A stretch of 64,000 nt of DNA from Christensenella massiliensis (GTDB lineage Bacteria; Bacillota; Clostridia; Christensenellales; Christensenellaceae). A program made the position numbers and the translations under genes. Location: contig LT700187.1 of assembly GCA_900155415.1 (NCBI GenBank), positions 1,860,001-1,924,000 of the forward strand. The letters are read 5' to 3'. Below the pieces are notes generated by a model. That model was given only the letters and a program-made list of their open reading frames with translations. It was not told where the DNA came from and ran no database searches. Position 1 is the first letter of the stretch, and each line of letters opens with the position of its first letter. Below, one piece after another: positions 17,048 through 26,169 of the stretch.

Positions 17048-18508
17048 ATGAAATCAAAAATAACAGCATTATTTTTATGCGGAGCGTTTTTTTTGGCGGG
17101 CTGCGCTGCGGGCGGAATATCCGAGAGGTCGGTAATGCCCACGGAGGTGAAGGCTGCTGAAGACAGCGTGACTCCGGAGGACACAGCTGCTCTTTCGCCC
17201 ATGCCTACGCCGGAACTAAAAACGCTGCTTGGAATGATAGTGGAAATAGGAGAGAGCAGTTTCGTGCTAAAGGAGAAGAGCAGCGGAGAAACGCTTTCCT
17301 TTCTGTTTGGAGACGGATTGGATAGGGCGGTGACACATTCTGTTCATTCTGCTGAAACAGCGGCTGCAGAAAGCCTGCCGTCTGTACGGACGATAGAAGC
17401 CGGCGATGTTGTAGAAACGCTTTATTTTGAAAGTGCAGGAGAACGTATTGCAGCACAAATAGAGCTAAAGGAAAAGGCGCCGGATCCGCCGTTCAATCTT
17501 TACGAGGACCGTGCGGAAGAAATTATGCGGGAAATGACAGTCGAAGAAAAAGTCGGGCAGTTGTTTTTTGTACGCTGTCCGGAGACAGATGCGGCGGAAA
17601 CCGCAGCAGAATACCATCCTGCGGGTTATATTTTGTTCGACCGCGATTTTAAAGACAAAACAAAGCAGGAAGTACGTGCTGCGGTCGATCGATATCAGCA
17701 GGCTGCGGATATCGGAATGCTGATCGGCGTAGATGAGGAGGGAGGCACGGTCAAGCGTGTCGGCAAATATGAGCAGCTGTGCGGAGAAACCTTTCTGTCA
17801 CCGCAGGAGCTTTATGCACAGGGCGGAACGGAAGCCGTATTGGAGGATACGGCAAGAAAATCGGAGATTCTCCTCGAACTGGGAATCAATGTAAATCTCG
17901 CCCCTGTGTGCGACGTTTCCACGAGCCCGGACGATTTTATTTATGAACGTACGCTGGGAAAAGACGCTGTCGAAACGGCAGAATATACAGCGGCAGTCGT
18001 AGAGCAGATGAATAAAAGCAGCATAGGCTGTACGCTCAAGCATTTTCCGGGATACGGCTCCAACGAAGACACCCATACGGGAATCGCACAGGATACGCGC
18101 CCCTATGATGAATTTGCAGAAAACGACTTTCTGCCTTTCGAGGCGGGGATCGCGCAAAATGCAGGCAGTGTACTCGTCTGCCATAATATCGTAGAGTGTA
18201 TGGACGGGAATAGGCCTGCGTCGCTGTCGCCTGAGGTCCATGAGGTACTGAGGGATGATCTGGGATTCTCCGGTGTGATCATGACGGATGACCTTTATAT
18301 GGACGCGATACGCGGCGAATACGGAACAGGAGAGGCGGCTGTGCTTGCTGTTCAGGCCGGAAACGATCTTGTACTGAGCTCGCAGTTTGAAGCACAGTAT
18401 GACGCTGTGCTGGAAGCGGTGAAAAACGGAACGCTTACGCAGGAACGAATCGATGAATCTGTAAGGCGGGTTTTATGCTGGAAGCTGTCTTTAGGCATCA
18501 TTGATTAA
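17048..18508 (+). CDS. Glycoside hydrolase family 3 lipoprotein (NagZ-like beta-N-acetylhexosaminidase)
   Basis: This 486-residue lipoprotein has a signal peptide ending in lipobox LAGC (Cys near 19), a Ser/Thr/Pro spacer, an unassigned region of about residues 55-145, and a GH3 catalytic barrel. Motifs are IGVDEEGGTVKRV, KHFPGYGSNEDTH, whose His is the likely acid/base as in NagZ, and GVIMTDDLYM, whose first Asp is the expected nucleophile. The family removes GlcNAc from muropeptides outside the membrane in Gram-positives. No C-terminal second GH3 domain is present, as in NagZ. The ATG at 17048 follows a GGGAG site. Confidence 0.88.
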   Translation: MKSKITALFLCGAFFLAGCAAGGISERSVMPTEVKAAEDSVTPEDTAALSPMPTPELKTLLGMIVEIGESSFVLKEKSSGETLSFLFGDGLDRAVTHSVHSAETAAAESLPSVRTIEAGDVVETLYFESAGERIAAQIELKEKAPDPPFNLYEDRAEEIMREMTVEEKVGQLFFVRCPETDAAETAAEYHPAGYILFDRDFKDKTKQEVRAAVDRYQQAADIGMLIGVDEEGGTVKRVGKYEQLCGETFLSPQELYAQGGTEAVLEDTARKSEILLELGINVNLAPVCDVSTSPDDFIYERTLGKDAVETAEYTAAVVEQMNKSSIGCTLKHFPGYGSNEDTHTGIAQDTRPYDEFAENDFLPFEAGIAQNAGSVLVCHNIVECMDGNRPASLSPEVHEVLRDDLGFSGVIMTDDLYMDAIRGEYGTGEAAVLAVQAGNDLVLSSQFEAQYDAVLEAVKNGTLTQERIDESVRRVLCWKLSLGIID

Positions 18509-18592
18509 TTGGATGCACAGCTTTTGGAACAATAAAAATCATGTGCGGCAGTATGGCGGGCATTTTCCGTGCAGGCGGTCTGCAGAAAAAGG

Positions 18593-18621
18593 TTGCCTGC
18601 TATGGAAAAGGGGACTATAAT
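18593..18621 (+). promoter_or_regulatory. Promoter of lrgAB
   Basis: TTGCCT (18593-18598), a 17-bp spacer and a perfect TATAAT (18616-18621) lie 35 bp before the lrgA start. Confidence 0.75.
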
Positions 18622-18656
18622 GCCAAAGGGATATTTTAACGGCATGGGGGCAATCA

Positions 18657-19031
18657 ATGAAAAGTTTATTCCAAGTGGGCGTCGTGCTTACCGTATGCCT
18701 TGCAGGTGAATTGATATCGGGAGTACTTCCGATCACGATCCCTACAAGTGTTGTCAGCATGATACTGCTCTTTGTATTATTGCTCGTCAAATGGATAAAA
18801 CCGCGTCATATCGAGCAATTCGGAGATTTTCTGCTGAAAAATATGGCGTTCTTTTTTATTCCGGCAGGAGTTGCCATCATCGAACAATTCGATCTTTTGA
18901 AAGAATGCCTGTTTCCTTTTCTGCTCATCTGCTTTGTGACGACGATCATAACCTTTGCGGCTACGGCCTATACGGTAAAAGCAGTTATGGCGGTTCAAAA
19001 GAAAGCGCGGGAGGGACGCAGAGATGAGTGA
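18657..19031 (+). CDS. lrgA: LrgA/CidA family holin-like protein
   Basis: This 124-residue membrane protein has four predicted helices and the family pattern VVLTVCLAGELISGVLPITIPTSVVSMILLF, including the PxxVxGM-like segment. CidA/LrgA proteins form small membrane oligomers that affect murein hydrolase activity, autolysis and, in some species, pyruvate uptake. A short basic tail (KKAREGRRDE) is cytoplasmic. It overlaps lrgB by 8 bp, the standard pairing. The GGGGG site before the ATG is acceptable. Confidence 0.88.
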   Translation: MKSLFQVGVVLTVCLAGELISGVLPITIPTSVVSMILLFVLLLVKWIKPRHIEQFGDFLLKNMAFFFIPAGVAIIEQFDLLKECLFPFLLICFVTTIITFAATAYTVKAVMAVQKKAREGRRDE

Positions 19032-19704
19032 ATTTTTCGCTTCCCCGTTTTTTGGAGTCGTTTTGTGCATCTGCGCGTATGCAGCCGGCTTGTGGATCAA
19101 CCGCAAAACGGGTTCGCCCATCGCAAATCCGCTTTTGATCGCGATCGCCATTGTGATCGTGGTGCTTCTGACCTTTCATATACCGCTTGAAAGCTTCAAC
19201 CAAGGCGGAGACCTGATCGCATTTTTTCTGGTGCCGGCAACGGCGTCTCTGGCCCTGTCTATTTACCGGCAGGTATGGCTTCTCAAACGAAATTTTCTGC
19301 CAATCATAATTGGAAGCGCAGTCGGTTCTCTCGTGTCGATGGGAAGCGTATACGGTTTATGCAGGCTTTTTCATTTGGATGAAGTCATGCTGTATTCTCT
19401 GCTCCCTAAATCGGTCACGACGCCAATCGCGATGGATGTCTCCGCAGGACTTGGAGGGGAGCCGTCCATTACGGTTGCCGCGGTCGTCGTAACGGGGATC
19501 GTGGGGGCGATGCTCGCACCGTCGCTGATCAAATTGTTTCGTGTGGGGAATTCGATCGCAGCAGGCGTAGCGATCGGCACATGCAGCCATGCGCTCGGCA
19601 CGGCAAAGGCGTTGGAGATAGGCGAGGTGGAGGGAGCTATGAGCGGTATTGCTATTGGGATATCCGGGATCCTCACGGTGCTCTTTGCTATGGCGCTCAT
19701 GTAG
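19024..19704 (+). CDS. lrgB: LrgB/CidB family membrane protein
   Basis: This 226-residue protein has the LrgB signature PKSVTTPIAMDVSAGLGG and GTCSHALGTAKALEIGE, with several membrane helices. It is the obligate partner of LrgA in controlling autolysis or small organic acid transport. Start and end fit the family length. No LytSR two-component gene is adjacent, so control is not evident here; the LytTR protein at 56181 is far away. Confidence 0.92.
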   Translation: MSEFFASPFFGVVLCICAYAAGLWINRKTGSPIANPLLIAIAIVIVVLLTFHIPLESFNQGGDLIAFFLVPATASLALSIYRQVWLLKRNFLPIIIGSAVGSLVSMGSVYGLCRLFHLDEVMLYSLLPKSVTTPIAMDVSAGLGGEPSITVAAVVVTGIVGAMLAPSLIKLFRVGNSIAAGVAIGTCSHALGTAKALEIGEVEGAMSGIAIGISGILTVLFAMALM

Positions 19705-19781
19705 CGCTGCGGAAAAGTAAAAATTCAAAAAGTTTTTACAGAATTTCCTGCCTTGCCGGGCCGGAAAGCCGTGGCCGCGGT

Positions 19782-19810
19782 TTGATTTTACCTATTAGGC
19801 ATGATAGAAT
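19782..19810 (+). promoter_or_regulatory. Promoter of the polA operon
   Basis: TTGATT (19782-19787), a 17-bp spacer and TAGAAT (19805-19810) lie 36 bp before polA. Confidence 0.7.
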
Positions 19811-19845
19811 ATTAGCATTGCAGCGCGGCTTTAAGGGAGGATATT

Positions 19846-22362
19846 ATGGCGGATACATTACTTGCGATCGATGGGAACAGCCTTGTGTTCCGGGCATATT
19901 GGGCGCTGCCCACAACGATGCAGGATAAGGAAGGCAGGCCGACCAACGCCATTTATGGCTTTTTCACGATGCTTTTTCATGTCGTGGAAGAATATGCGCC
20001 TACCTATATTGCGGTCGCGTTCGACCGGCGGGAGAAGACATTCCGCCATGAGAAATACGGCGAATATAAAGCGGGACGGCGAAAAACGCCGGACGAGCTT
20101 TTAGCACAGATCCCTATGCTGCAGGAAGCGCTCGAACATATTGGCGTACATTGCGTGGATCAGGCCGGATATGAGGCGGACGATATTATCGGCGCACTTT
20201 CCGTGCGGGCGGAAAAAGAGAATATTCCTTCTTTTATTTTTACGGCGGACAAAGACCAGCTCCAACTGATCGACGATCATATCAGCGTTGTACTTACTAA
20301 AAAAGGCGTTACGGAAACGAAACTGATGTCGCGGGAAACGTTGCTCGATGAAATGGGGCTTACACCGTCACAGATACCGGATCTTAAGGCGCTTATGGGA
20401 GATGCGTCCGACAATATACCCGGGATTGCGGGCATCGGCGAGAAAACGGCGCTCAAGCTGCTGCACGAATATCCGACGATAGAGGCTCTTTACGATGCGC
20501 TCGAGCAGCTCCCTAAAAATAAGCTGTATGAAAAGCTAAAAGCAGGAAAAGAATCTGCGTTTATGTCAAAAGACCTTGCGACGATCGATACGGGAATGCC
20601 GCTGAAAAAGGATTTGGATGACTTCCGGTTCAGCGGATTTGACAGGGACGGGCTGCGCGAAATGAGCAGCCGATACGGCTTCACATCTTTTCTCAGACGC
20701 TTTGCGCTGGAAGAGGCGGAAGAGAAAAAGGTGGAAACCATACCGATAGAATTGTCGGAGCTCGGGATGCTTGACGATGCATACGAATTCTCCTTTTTGC
20801 TTCGGGACGGGATACGGCTCGCCATCGACGGGGAAACAGAATATGTTATCCCTTTGCGGCAGAGTCTGTTGGATGACGGCTATGACTTGAACGAAGCGAT
20901 GCGTGCCCTGAAGCCTTTTCTGGCTGAGAAAAGGGTGATCGCGCACGATGTCAAAGCGCTTATGCACGAATGGGGCGGGGAGATTTTTCAGGATTTTTAT
21001 GATACGATGCTCGGCGCATGGGTGCTTGACCCCTCCCGCTCGAAATATGACCTCGCAAGCGTCATGAAGCGGGCAGAGCTTGGTGAGAATGCAGCTGACC
21101 TATTCACGCTTTCAGCGCGTCAGCGCGATGGGATAGAGCGCAGCGGGCTTGAAAATATCCTGTACGAGATCGAGCAGCCGCTTCTGCGCGTGCTCTATGG
21201 AATGGAAAAAGAGGGCTTCCATGTGAGCGGAAAGGCGCTTGAGACGCTTGGGGAAAAATATGATAAGCAGATCGAAACGCTCACGGAAAAGATATTCGGG
21301 CTTGCAGGAGGAACATTCAATATCAGTTCGACGAAGCAGCTGGCGGAGGTCTTGTTTGACAAGCTGGAGCTTCCTGTTGTGAAAAAAACAAAGACCGGCT
21401 ACTCAACGGATATTGAAGTGTTGGAAAAGCTGGAGAACAAGCATCCGATCATTCCGTACATCATTGAGTACCGGTCTCTTACGAAGCTGAAAGGTACGTA
21501 TATAGACGGTTTGATCGGCATGATACGGGGTGGTGTCATCCATACGACGTTTCTCCAGACTGCGACGGCAACCGGACGGCTTTCAAGCGCGGAGCCAAAT
21601 CTCCAGAATATTCCCATCAAGTCTGCAATGGCGAACGACATTCGCAGCGCATTTGTTGCACCGGACGGATTTGAGATCGTTTCCGCAGATTATTCGCAGA
21701 TCGAGCTGCGCATCCTCGCGGCTATCGCGGATGACAAGCATCTGAAGGACGCTTTTCTGAAAGGGCAGGATATCCACGCGCGTACCGCGGCGGAAGTACT
21801 GAGTAAACCGATAGAGGATATCACTCCTGCGGAAAGGGCAAGCGCAAAAGCAGTCAACTTTGGAATCGTTTACGGGATCAGCGATTTTGGCCTTGCACGG
21901 AATCTTGGCATCACACGTAAGCGGGCAGCAGACTATATCGCACGCTATTTTGAGGAATTCGGAGGCGTGCGCAAATATATGGATGAGGTGATTGCACAGG
22001 CGCATGAGGATGGTTTTGTGAGGACCTTGTGCGGACGGATACGCTATATACCGGAGCTTTCCTCGGGGAATTATAACATTCGTTCCTTTGGGGAGCGCGC
22101 GGCGCTCAACACGCCGATACAGGGCAGTGCGGCCGATATCATTAAGATCGCTATGAATAGGGTCCAAAAGGCGCTGGAGGAAAAGAAATACGTCTCTAAA
22201 CTCGTGCTGCAGGTGCACGACGAGTTGATTTTATACGCAAAAGAAGAGGAGCTGGAAGAGGTGACCGAGCTGCTGCGCGATTGTATGGAAAATGCGATGA
22301 AGCTGAGCGTGCCGCTTCGCGTCAACATAGCGCGCGGGAAAACGTGGGCGGAGGCGAAATGA
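19846..22362 (+). CDS. polA: DNA polymerase I
   Basis: This 838-residue polymerase has an N-terminal 5' nuclease (about 1-290, with GYEADDIIGAL and ALMGDASDNIPGIAGIGEKTA). A shortened region replaces the 3'-5' exonuclease (about 300-450), and a C-terminal family A polymerase follows. Polymerase motifs are SADYSQIELRILA, KAVNFGIVYGISDFGLA and LQVHDELI. The exonuclease region lacks a convincing DxE motif, as in Bacillus-type enzymes, so proofreading is probably absent. It acts in Okazaki fragment processing and repair. A GGGAGG site precedes the ATG. It is first in an operon with coaE. Confidence 0.97.
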   Translation: MADTLLAIDGNSLVFRAYWALPTTMQDKEGRPTNAIYGFFTMLFHVVEEYAPTYIAVAFDRREKTFRHEKYGEYKAGRRKTPDELLAQIPMLQEALEHIGVHCVDQAGYEADDIIGALSVRAEKENIPSFIFTADKDQLQLIDDHISVVLTKKGVTETKLMSRETLLDEMGLTPSQIPDLKALMGDASDNIPGIAGIGEKTALKLLHEYPTIEALYDALEQLPKNKLYEKLKAGKESAFMSKDLATIDTGMPLKKDLDDFRFSGFDRDGLREMSSRYGFTSFLRRFALEEAEEKKVETIPIELSELGMLDDAYEFSFLLRDGIRLAIDGETEYVIPLRQSLLDDGYDLNEAMRALKPFLAEKRVIAHDVKALMHEWGGEIFQDFYDTMLGAWVLDPSRSKYDLASVMKRAELGENAADLFTLSARQRDGIERSGLENILYEIEQPLLRVLYGMEKEGFHVSGKALETLGEKYDKQIETLTEKIFGLAGGTFNISSTKQLAEVLFDKLELPVVKKTKTGYSTDIEVLEKLENKHPIIPYIIEYRSLTKLKGTYIDGLIGMIRGGVIHTTFLQTATATGRLSSAEPNLQNIPIKSAMANDIRSAFVAPDGFEIVSADYSQIELRILAAIADDKHLKDAFLKGQDIHARTAAEVLSKPIEDITPAERASAKAVNFGIVYGISDFGLARNLGITRKRAADYIARYFEEFGGVRKYMDEVIAQAHEDGFVRTLCGRIRYIPELSSGNYNIRSFGERAALNTPIQGSAADIIKIAMNRVQKALEEKKYVSKLVLQVHDELILYAKEEELEEVTELLRDCMENAMKLSVPLRVNIARGKTWAEAK

Positions 22363-22949
22363 AACGCACGATAGGACTCACGGGAAACAGCGGAGCGGGA
22401 AAAAGCACAGCTGCGGAATATATGCGGCAGCTTGGGGCAGAAATCATTGATGCCGACCAGATCTCGCGCGATCTCTGCCGCCCGGGGCAAAAAGGTTATT
22501 TAGCCGTACGGGAAACATTCGGGCCGGATTTCTTTCTGAAAGACGGAACGTTAGACAGACGCAAGCTGGGCGCCCGTGTTTTTGCGGAACCGGATGCCCT
22601 TATGCGGCTCAATGCTATTTTGCATCCGATGATACTGGATGAAGTGCGGTGCCGGAAGGCTGCTTCCAAAAAGGAGATCGTCGTCATAGACTGTGCGCTC
22701 CTGACCGATACGGGGCTTGACAGGGATGTTGACGAGATATGGCTGATTCGGGCCGGCGATGCGCAAAAGCTTGAGCGGATACGCGCGCGGGATGGGATAG
22801 ACGGGGAACATGCAAAAAACCGGCTGAAAAGCCAGACAGCGGAAAAAGAGATGCTCGATAGGGCCGACGTCGTGCTCGTAAACGACGGAACGCCTGAGCA
22901 GCTGAAAAAACAGATTGAGGTTCACTTTTATGGGAAGAGTCGGGTATAG
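22359..22949 (+). CDS. coaE: Dephospho-CoA kinase
   Basis: This enzyme phosphorylates dephospho-CoA in the last step of coenzyme A synthesis. The 196-residue protein has the P-loop GNSGAGKST at residues 8-16, followed by IDADQISRDL, the usual substrate-binding segment, and the lid-like RIRARDGI. The ATG at 22359 overlaps the polA stop as ATGA with a GGAGG site; polA-coaE adjacency is common in Firmicutes. The 3' end overlaps the transglycosylase gene by 20 bp. Confidence 0.94.
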   Translation: MKRTIGLTGNSGAGKSTAAEYMRQLGAEIIDADQISRDLCRPGQKGYLAVRETFGPDFFLKDGTLDRRKLGARVFAEPDALMRLNAILHPMILDEVRCRKAASKKEIVVIDCALLTDTGLDRDVDEIWLIRAGDAQKLERIRARDGIDGEHAKNRLKSQTAEKEMLDRADVVLVNDGTPEQLKKQIEVHFYGKSRV

Positions 22950-23523
22950 ACGGCAGGGCCGCGGCAAAAAGGCTGCGATCGCAGTGATTTGCATCACGGC
23001 AGCGGTCATAATAGGATTAGTATGTATTTTCGCATTGATGCCGGAACTGGAAAAAAGCCAGTACCGGTTGGAATACGAGGACTTGATTGAACGCTATGCG
23101 GGGGAATATGGCCTTGACCCCTATTTTGTGGCGGCGATCATCCATACGGAAAGCGGGTTTGATCCGGAGGCGGTCTCAGGAGCCGGAGCCATGGGCCTTA
23201 TGCAGATCATGCCGGAAACAGGCGAGTGGATCGCAGGAAAATTAGGATCAGAGGGCTTCACAGCGAATGATCTTTTAGACCCGGAGACCAATATAGAGAT
23301 GGGATGCTGGTATCTGCAGTTTTTGCAGGAGCGGTTCGATTCGCTTCCTGTCATTATGGCAGCCTACAATGCCGGACATAACCGGGTCATGGAATGGCTC
23401 GATGATCCGCAGTATTCGGATGGTACGAATCTGACGAATATTCCGTACGAAGAGACGGACCATTATGTAAAAAAGGTAACAAAAGCTTATGAAAAATATA
23501 AAGAGCTGTATGAGCTTGGGTAA
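22930..23523 (+). CDS. Membrane-anchored lytic transglycosylase (SLT domain)
   Basis: This 197-residue protein has a basic N-terminus, one membrane helix (about 20-42) and an extracytoplasmic SLT domain. IHTESGFDPEAVSGAGAMG carries the catalytic Glu, then LMQIMPET and AAYNAGHNRV follow. It cleaves glycan strands of peptidoglycan to 1,6-anhydro products. A similar gene commonly follows coaE in Clostridia. The ATG at 22930 has a GAGG site; its last 35 bp overlap the solute-binding protein gene. Confidence 0.93.
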   Translation: MGRVGYRRQGRGKKAAIAVICITAAVIIGLVCIFALMPELEKSQYRLEYEDLIERYAGEYGLDPYFVAAIIHTESGFDPEAVSGAGAMGLMQIMPETGEWIAGKLGSEGFTANDLLDPETNIEMGCWYLQFLQERFDSLPVIMAAYNAGHNRVMEWLDDPQYSDGTNLTNIPYEETDHYVKKVTKAYEKYKELYELG

Positions 23524-25291
23524 AAAAATGACCGCATGTCTGCTTGCATGCGCAGCGGTTGTTTTGTGCGCATGCGGCAGTATAGGAAATGACGCAGAGG
23601 GAAATCCCGGAACGGCAGCATCTGCCTCCGCTGCAGTCTCCGCAGAGCAGACGCAAAAGCAGGTGGGAGGAGAGCTTTTTATTGCGATGCCTGCTGATAT
23701 AATTTCTCTTGACCCGCTTGAAGCAACGGATGAAGACCTTGTTAATTTGCTCGGCCTAATCTATGAGCCTGCGGTACGTATCGGTACAGGCGGCATGCCT
23801 GAACCCTGCCTGATCGAATCGTGGGAGACGGACGAAAGCGGCCGGATATATACGCTGAAAGTGCGGCAAAACGTTACATTTTCCGACGGCACCCCGCTTA
23901 CGGCAGAGGATATCGTCTATAGTGCGCAGCAGGTCGGCGCGTTGAGCGGAACACAGTTTCAGGCTCCGGCAGAGGAGGCGCCCGAACCTGAAAGAACGCA
24001 GGAGCCGGACGCACAGGCGGGCGGTGACGGTACAGAGGAAGCAGAGGGAACGGCAGAACCGTCGGATACACTTTCGCCGTCAGCTTCTTCTGATTCGGCT
24101 GATGGGACCGGAACGCCGGACGGGTCGGCGGCCGTGGAGATTCCGCAGACCAACCGTTATACGCAATATAATTCACTTGTTGAAAGCATAGAAGCAGTAG
24201 ACTCGGCTACAGTCAGACTTACTATGACGAAACCCGGAATGGAAGCATTATATTTTCTGGCGTTTCCCGTATTCAATCAGTCTCTGCACGAAGCGGAACA
24301 GACGGTAGGCACAGGCCCTTATCGCGTGGAATCGTTCGATGCGGCGAATGAGATGGTGTTGGTCGCAAATGAAGCGTGGTGGCAGACTGCACCGAATATC
24401 CCGAGGATCGTAGCAAAACCGACGGTAGGCAGCACGGCGAAGCTTGAGGCGGTATCAACAAGCGTTCTTGATTTTATAACGACAGATGTTCTATATGCGG
24501 GAAATTATAAGAGCTCCGGAAAGACGAAGGTAGTAGATTATATGACGAACTATTACGATTGTCTGATCCCTAATTTGAACCGTTCGGCACTTGGCGTCAC
24601 TGAAGTGCGGCGGGCGATATCTTATGCGATAGACCGCAGAGAACTCATTTCGACGGTGCTTCTGGGGCACGGGATCCCTGCCAATATGCCGATATCACCG
24701 GATTTCTATGCATACGATTCCAAATATAAGCAGGATGACGATCTCAAAACGGCGCGTGCGCTTCTGGAAAGCGCGGGCTATAGGAGCAGCAAGGACGGGC
24801 AGGGAAATATTCTTTCGCTCACGCTGATCGTACCCGATGACCGGGAGCTTTCCTACCGCATGGAGGCCGCAAAGGCCATCAAAAAGCAGCTTGGCGAAGT
24901 GGGCATCGAAGTGACGGTAGAGGAATTAGACCAGCGAACCTATTATGACCGCTTACAGACGGGGGCGTTTGATCTTGCGCTGTGCAGCTTCTATTTGGAT
25001 GAAGACCCGGATATCGGTTTTATGTTTAATCCGGGAGGCTCGGCAAATTACGGCGGTGTGAACAGTACGGAGATCACCGCCGCGATTGATGCGGCGCGTG
25101 CAGCCTTTACGGAAGAAACGGTGAAAAGTGCCTATAGTGAGCTTCAGCGGCTGTTGATCGAGCGCATGCCGCAGATAGGGCTTTATTTCAGAACGAACTC
25201 TATTGTATGCAACGATTTATTGACGGATATCGGGGAGCCGCTGCAGGGCCAGATATTTGCAGATATAAACGCTTGGTACTACAGGAGCTGA
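23489..25291 (+). CDS. Peptide/nickel-type ABC solute-binding lipoprotein with an acidic insert
   Basis: This 600-residue family 5 solute-binding lipoprotein has a lipobox ending LCAC (Cys near 30), LDPLEATDEDL, VTFSDGTPLTAEDIVYS and the C-terminal lobe GTGPYRVESF. Inside lobe I, about residues 159-219, lies a low-complexity insert rich in Glu, Pro, Ala, Ser and Asp that the family normally lacks. No permease or ATPase genes are adjacent, so it is an orphan that may share another transporter or act in sensing. Starts at 23489, 23510 and 23528 are all possible. A terminator follows. Confidence 0.85.
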   Translation: MKNIKSCMSLGKKMTACLLACAAVVLCACGSIGNDAEGNPGTAASASAAVSAEQTQKQVGGELFIAMPADIISLDPLEATDEDLVNLLGLIYEPAVRIGTGGMPEPCLIESWETDESGRIYTLKVRQNVTFSDGTPLTAEDIVYSAQQVGALSGTQFQAPAEEAPEPERTQEPDAQAGGDGTEEAEGTAEPSDTLSPSASSDSADGTGTPDGSAAVEIPQTNRYTQYNSLVESIEAVDSATVRLTMTKPGMEALYFLAFPVFNQSLHEAEQTVGTGPYRVESFDAANEMVLVANEAWWQTAPNIPRIVAKPTVGSTAKLEAVSTSVLDFITTDVLYAGNYKSSGKTKVVDYMTNYYDCLIPNLNRSALGVTEVRRAISYAIDRRELISTVLLGHGIPANMPISPDFYAYDSKYKQDDDLKTARALLESAGYRSSKDGQGNILSLTLIVPDDRELSYRMEAAKAIKKQLGEVGIEVTVEELDQRTYYDRLQTGAFDLALCSFYLDEDPDIGFMFNPGGSANYGGVNSTEITAAIDAARAAFTEETVKSAYSELQRLLIERMPQIGLYFRTNSIVCNDLLTDIGEPLQGQIFADINAWYYRS

Positions 25292-25306
25292 GAAAAATCA
25301 ATAAAA

Positions 25307-25331
25307 AAACGGCTGTTACAGCCGTTTTTTT
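25307..25331. terminator. Bidirectional terminator
   Basis: AAACGGCTG (25307-25315) pairs with CAGCCGTTT (25319-25327) around TTA and ends in a T-run. It separates convergent genes. Confidence 0.85.
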
Positions 25332-25347
25332 ACGTTCAACCATCGTT

Positions 25348-26094
25348 TTACTGTCCGGCCCGCAGCAGCGCTTGAATATGTTCCTCATCTGCAAGCGAGA
25401 AAATATCCGTCTTGCTATTATTAAAATATAGGAAAGTGTGTCCGTGCATACCGCTCCCATAAAGATCGTCTCCGCCGGTCGGCATACCGAAAAGAGAAGC
25501 CGCGTATGTATGACCGTTCAGAGTGACCAATACGGCGCGGTGCTCCCATGTATCGTCTCCGCCGAAGATAGAACGGTAAGTTTCATAATCTGCCGGGGAG
25601 GGAGTCGCCACCTGTGCACAGTTTATGCCGCCGGTCCGTACAAGATTAAATGTACTGCCTGTGTTAAGGTCCTGCACGGAAAAGGAAGTATCGGCCGGGA
25701 GCAATGGATCTGCATCTTCCCAAGACAAAAGCTCGCCTCTTTGCTGGACGGAGCCGGAATATGCCGGGCCGGATACCTTTTTGACAGATGGATTCATCGG
25801 CGCCCGTTTCGCGTCGGCGGAAAACAACGCCTGATAGGTCTCGCTGCCGACCTGCCCGTCCGGTGCGATGCCGCTTTGCATTTGAAATTTTTTTACGGCC
25901 TCTGCCGTCATATCGCTGAATTTCCCGGTGGGCCGGTAATTGAGATAACCCAAATCGCGCAATCTGGCTTGGATCAAAGCGACCTCGTCTCCGGTGGAAG
26001 ATTGCTTGATGGCAGCGTCCTCCTGTGCCGAAGCAAGAACAGGGAGCACTGTTATTAGGCAAATAAGCAATAAGATACCAATCATCTTTTTCAT
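25348..26094 (-). CDS. Secreted peptidoglycan-binding domain protein
   Basis: This 248-residue protein has a cleavable signal peptide (MKKMIGILLLICLITVLPVLASA). A PG-binding type 1 domain is at about residues 28-92 (GDEVALIQARLRDLGYLNYRPTGKFSDMT). The C-terminal region of about 140-240 (DLNTGSTFNLVRTGG, DTWEHRAVLVTLNGHTYAAS, GMHGHTFLYF) resembles a domain seen in secreted clostridial proteins whose function I do not know. It probably binds the cell wall. The gene is divergent from recX, 75 bp away. Confidence 0.85.
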   Translation of the reverse strand: MKKMIGILLLICLITVLPVLASAQEDAAIKQSSTGDEVALIQARLRDLGYLNYRPTGKFSDMTAEAVKKFQMQSGIAPDGQVGSETYQALFSADAKRAPMNPSVKKVSGPAYSGSVQQRGELLSWEDADPLLPADTSFSVQDLNTGSTFNLVRTGGINCAQVATPSPADYETYRSIFGGDDTWEHRAVLVTLNGHTYAASLFGMPTGGDDLYGSGMHGHTFLYFNNSKTDIFSLADEEHIQALLRAGQ

Positions 26095-26134
26095 ATCGCC
26101 ATTTTACAAAAAAACAGGAAAAAATGCAAATTTA

Positions 26135-26163
26135 TTCCAAATCATACCCGTTTCCAGTATAAT
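26135..26163 (+). promoter_or_regulatory. Promoter of the recX-birA string
   Basis: TTCCAA (26135-26140), a 17-bp spacer and TATAAT (26158-26163) are visible. The -10 ends only 6 bp before the recX ATG, so transcription should begin at or within a base or two of the start codon. Confidence 0.7.
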
Positions 26164-26169
26164 AGTTGT

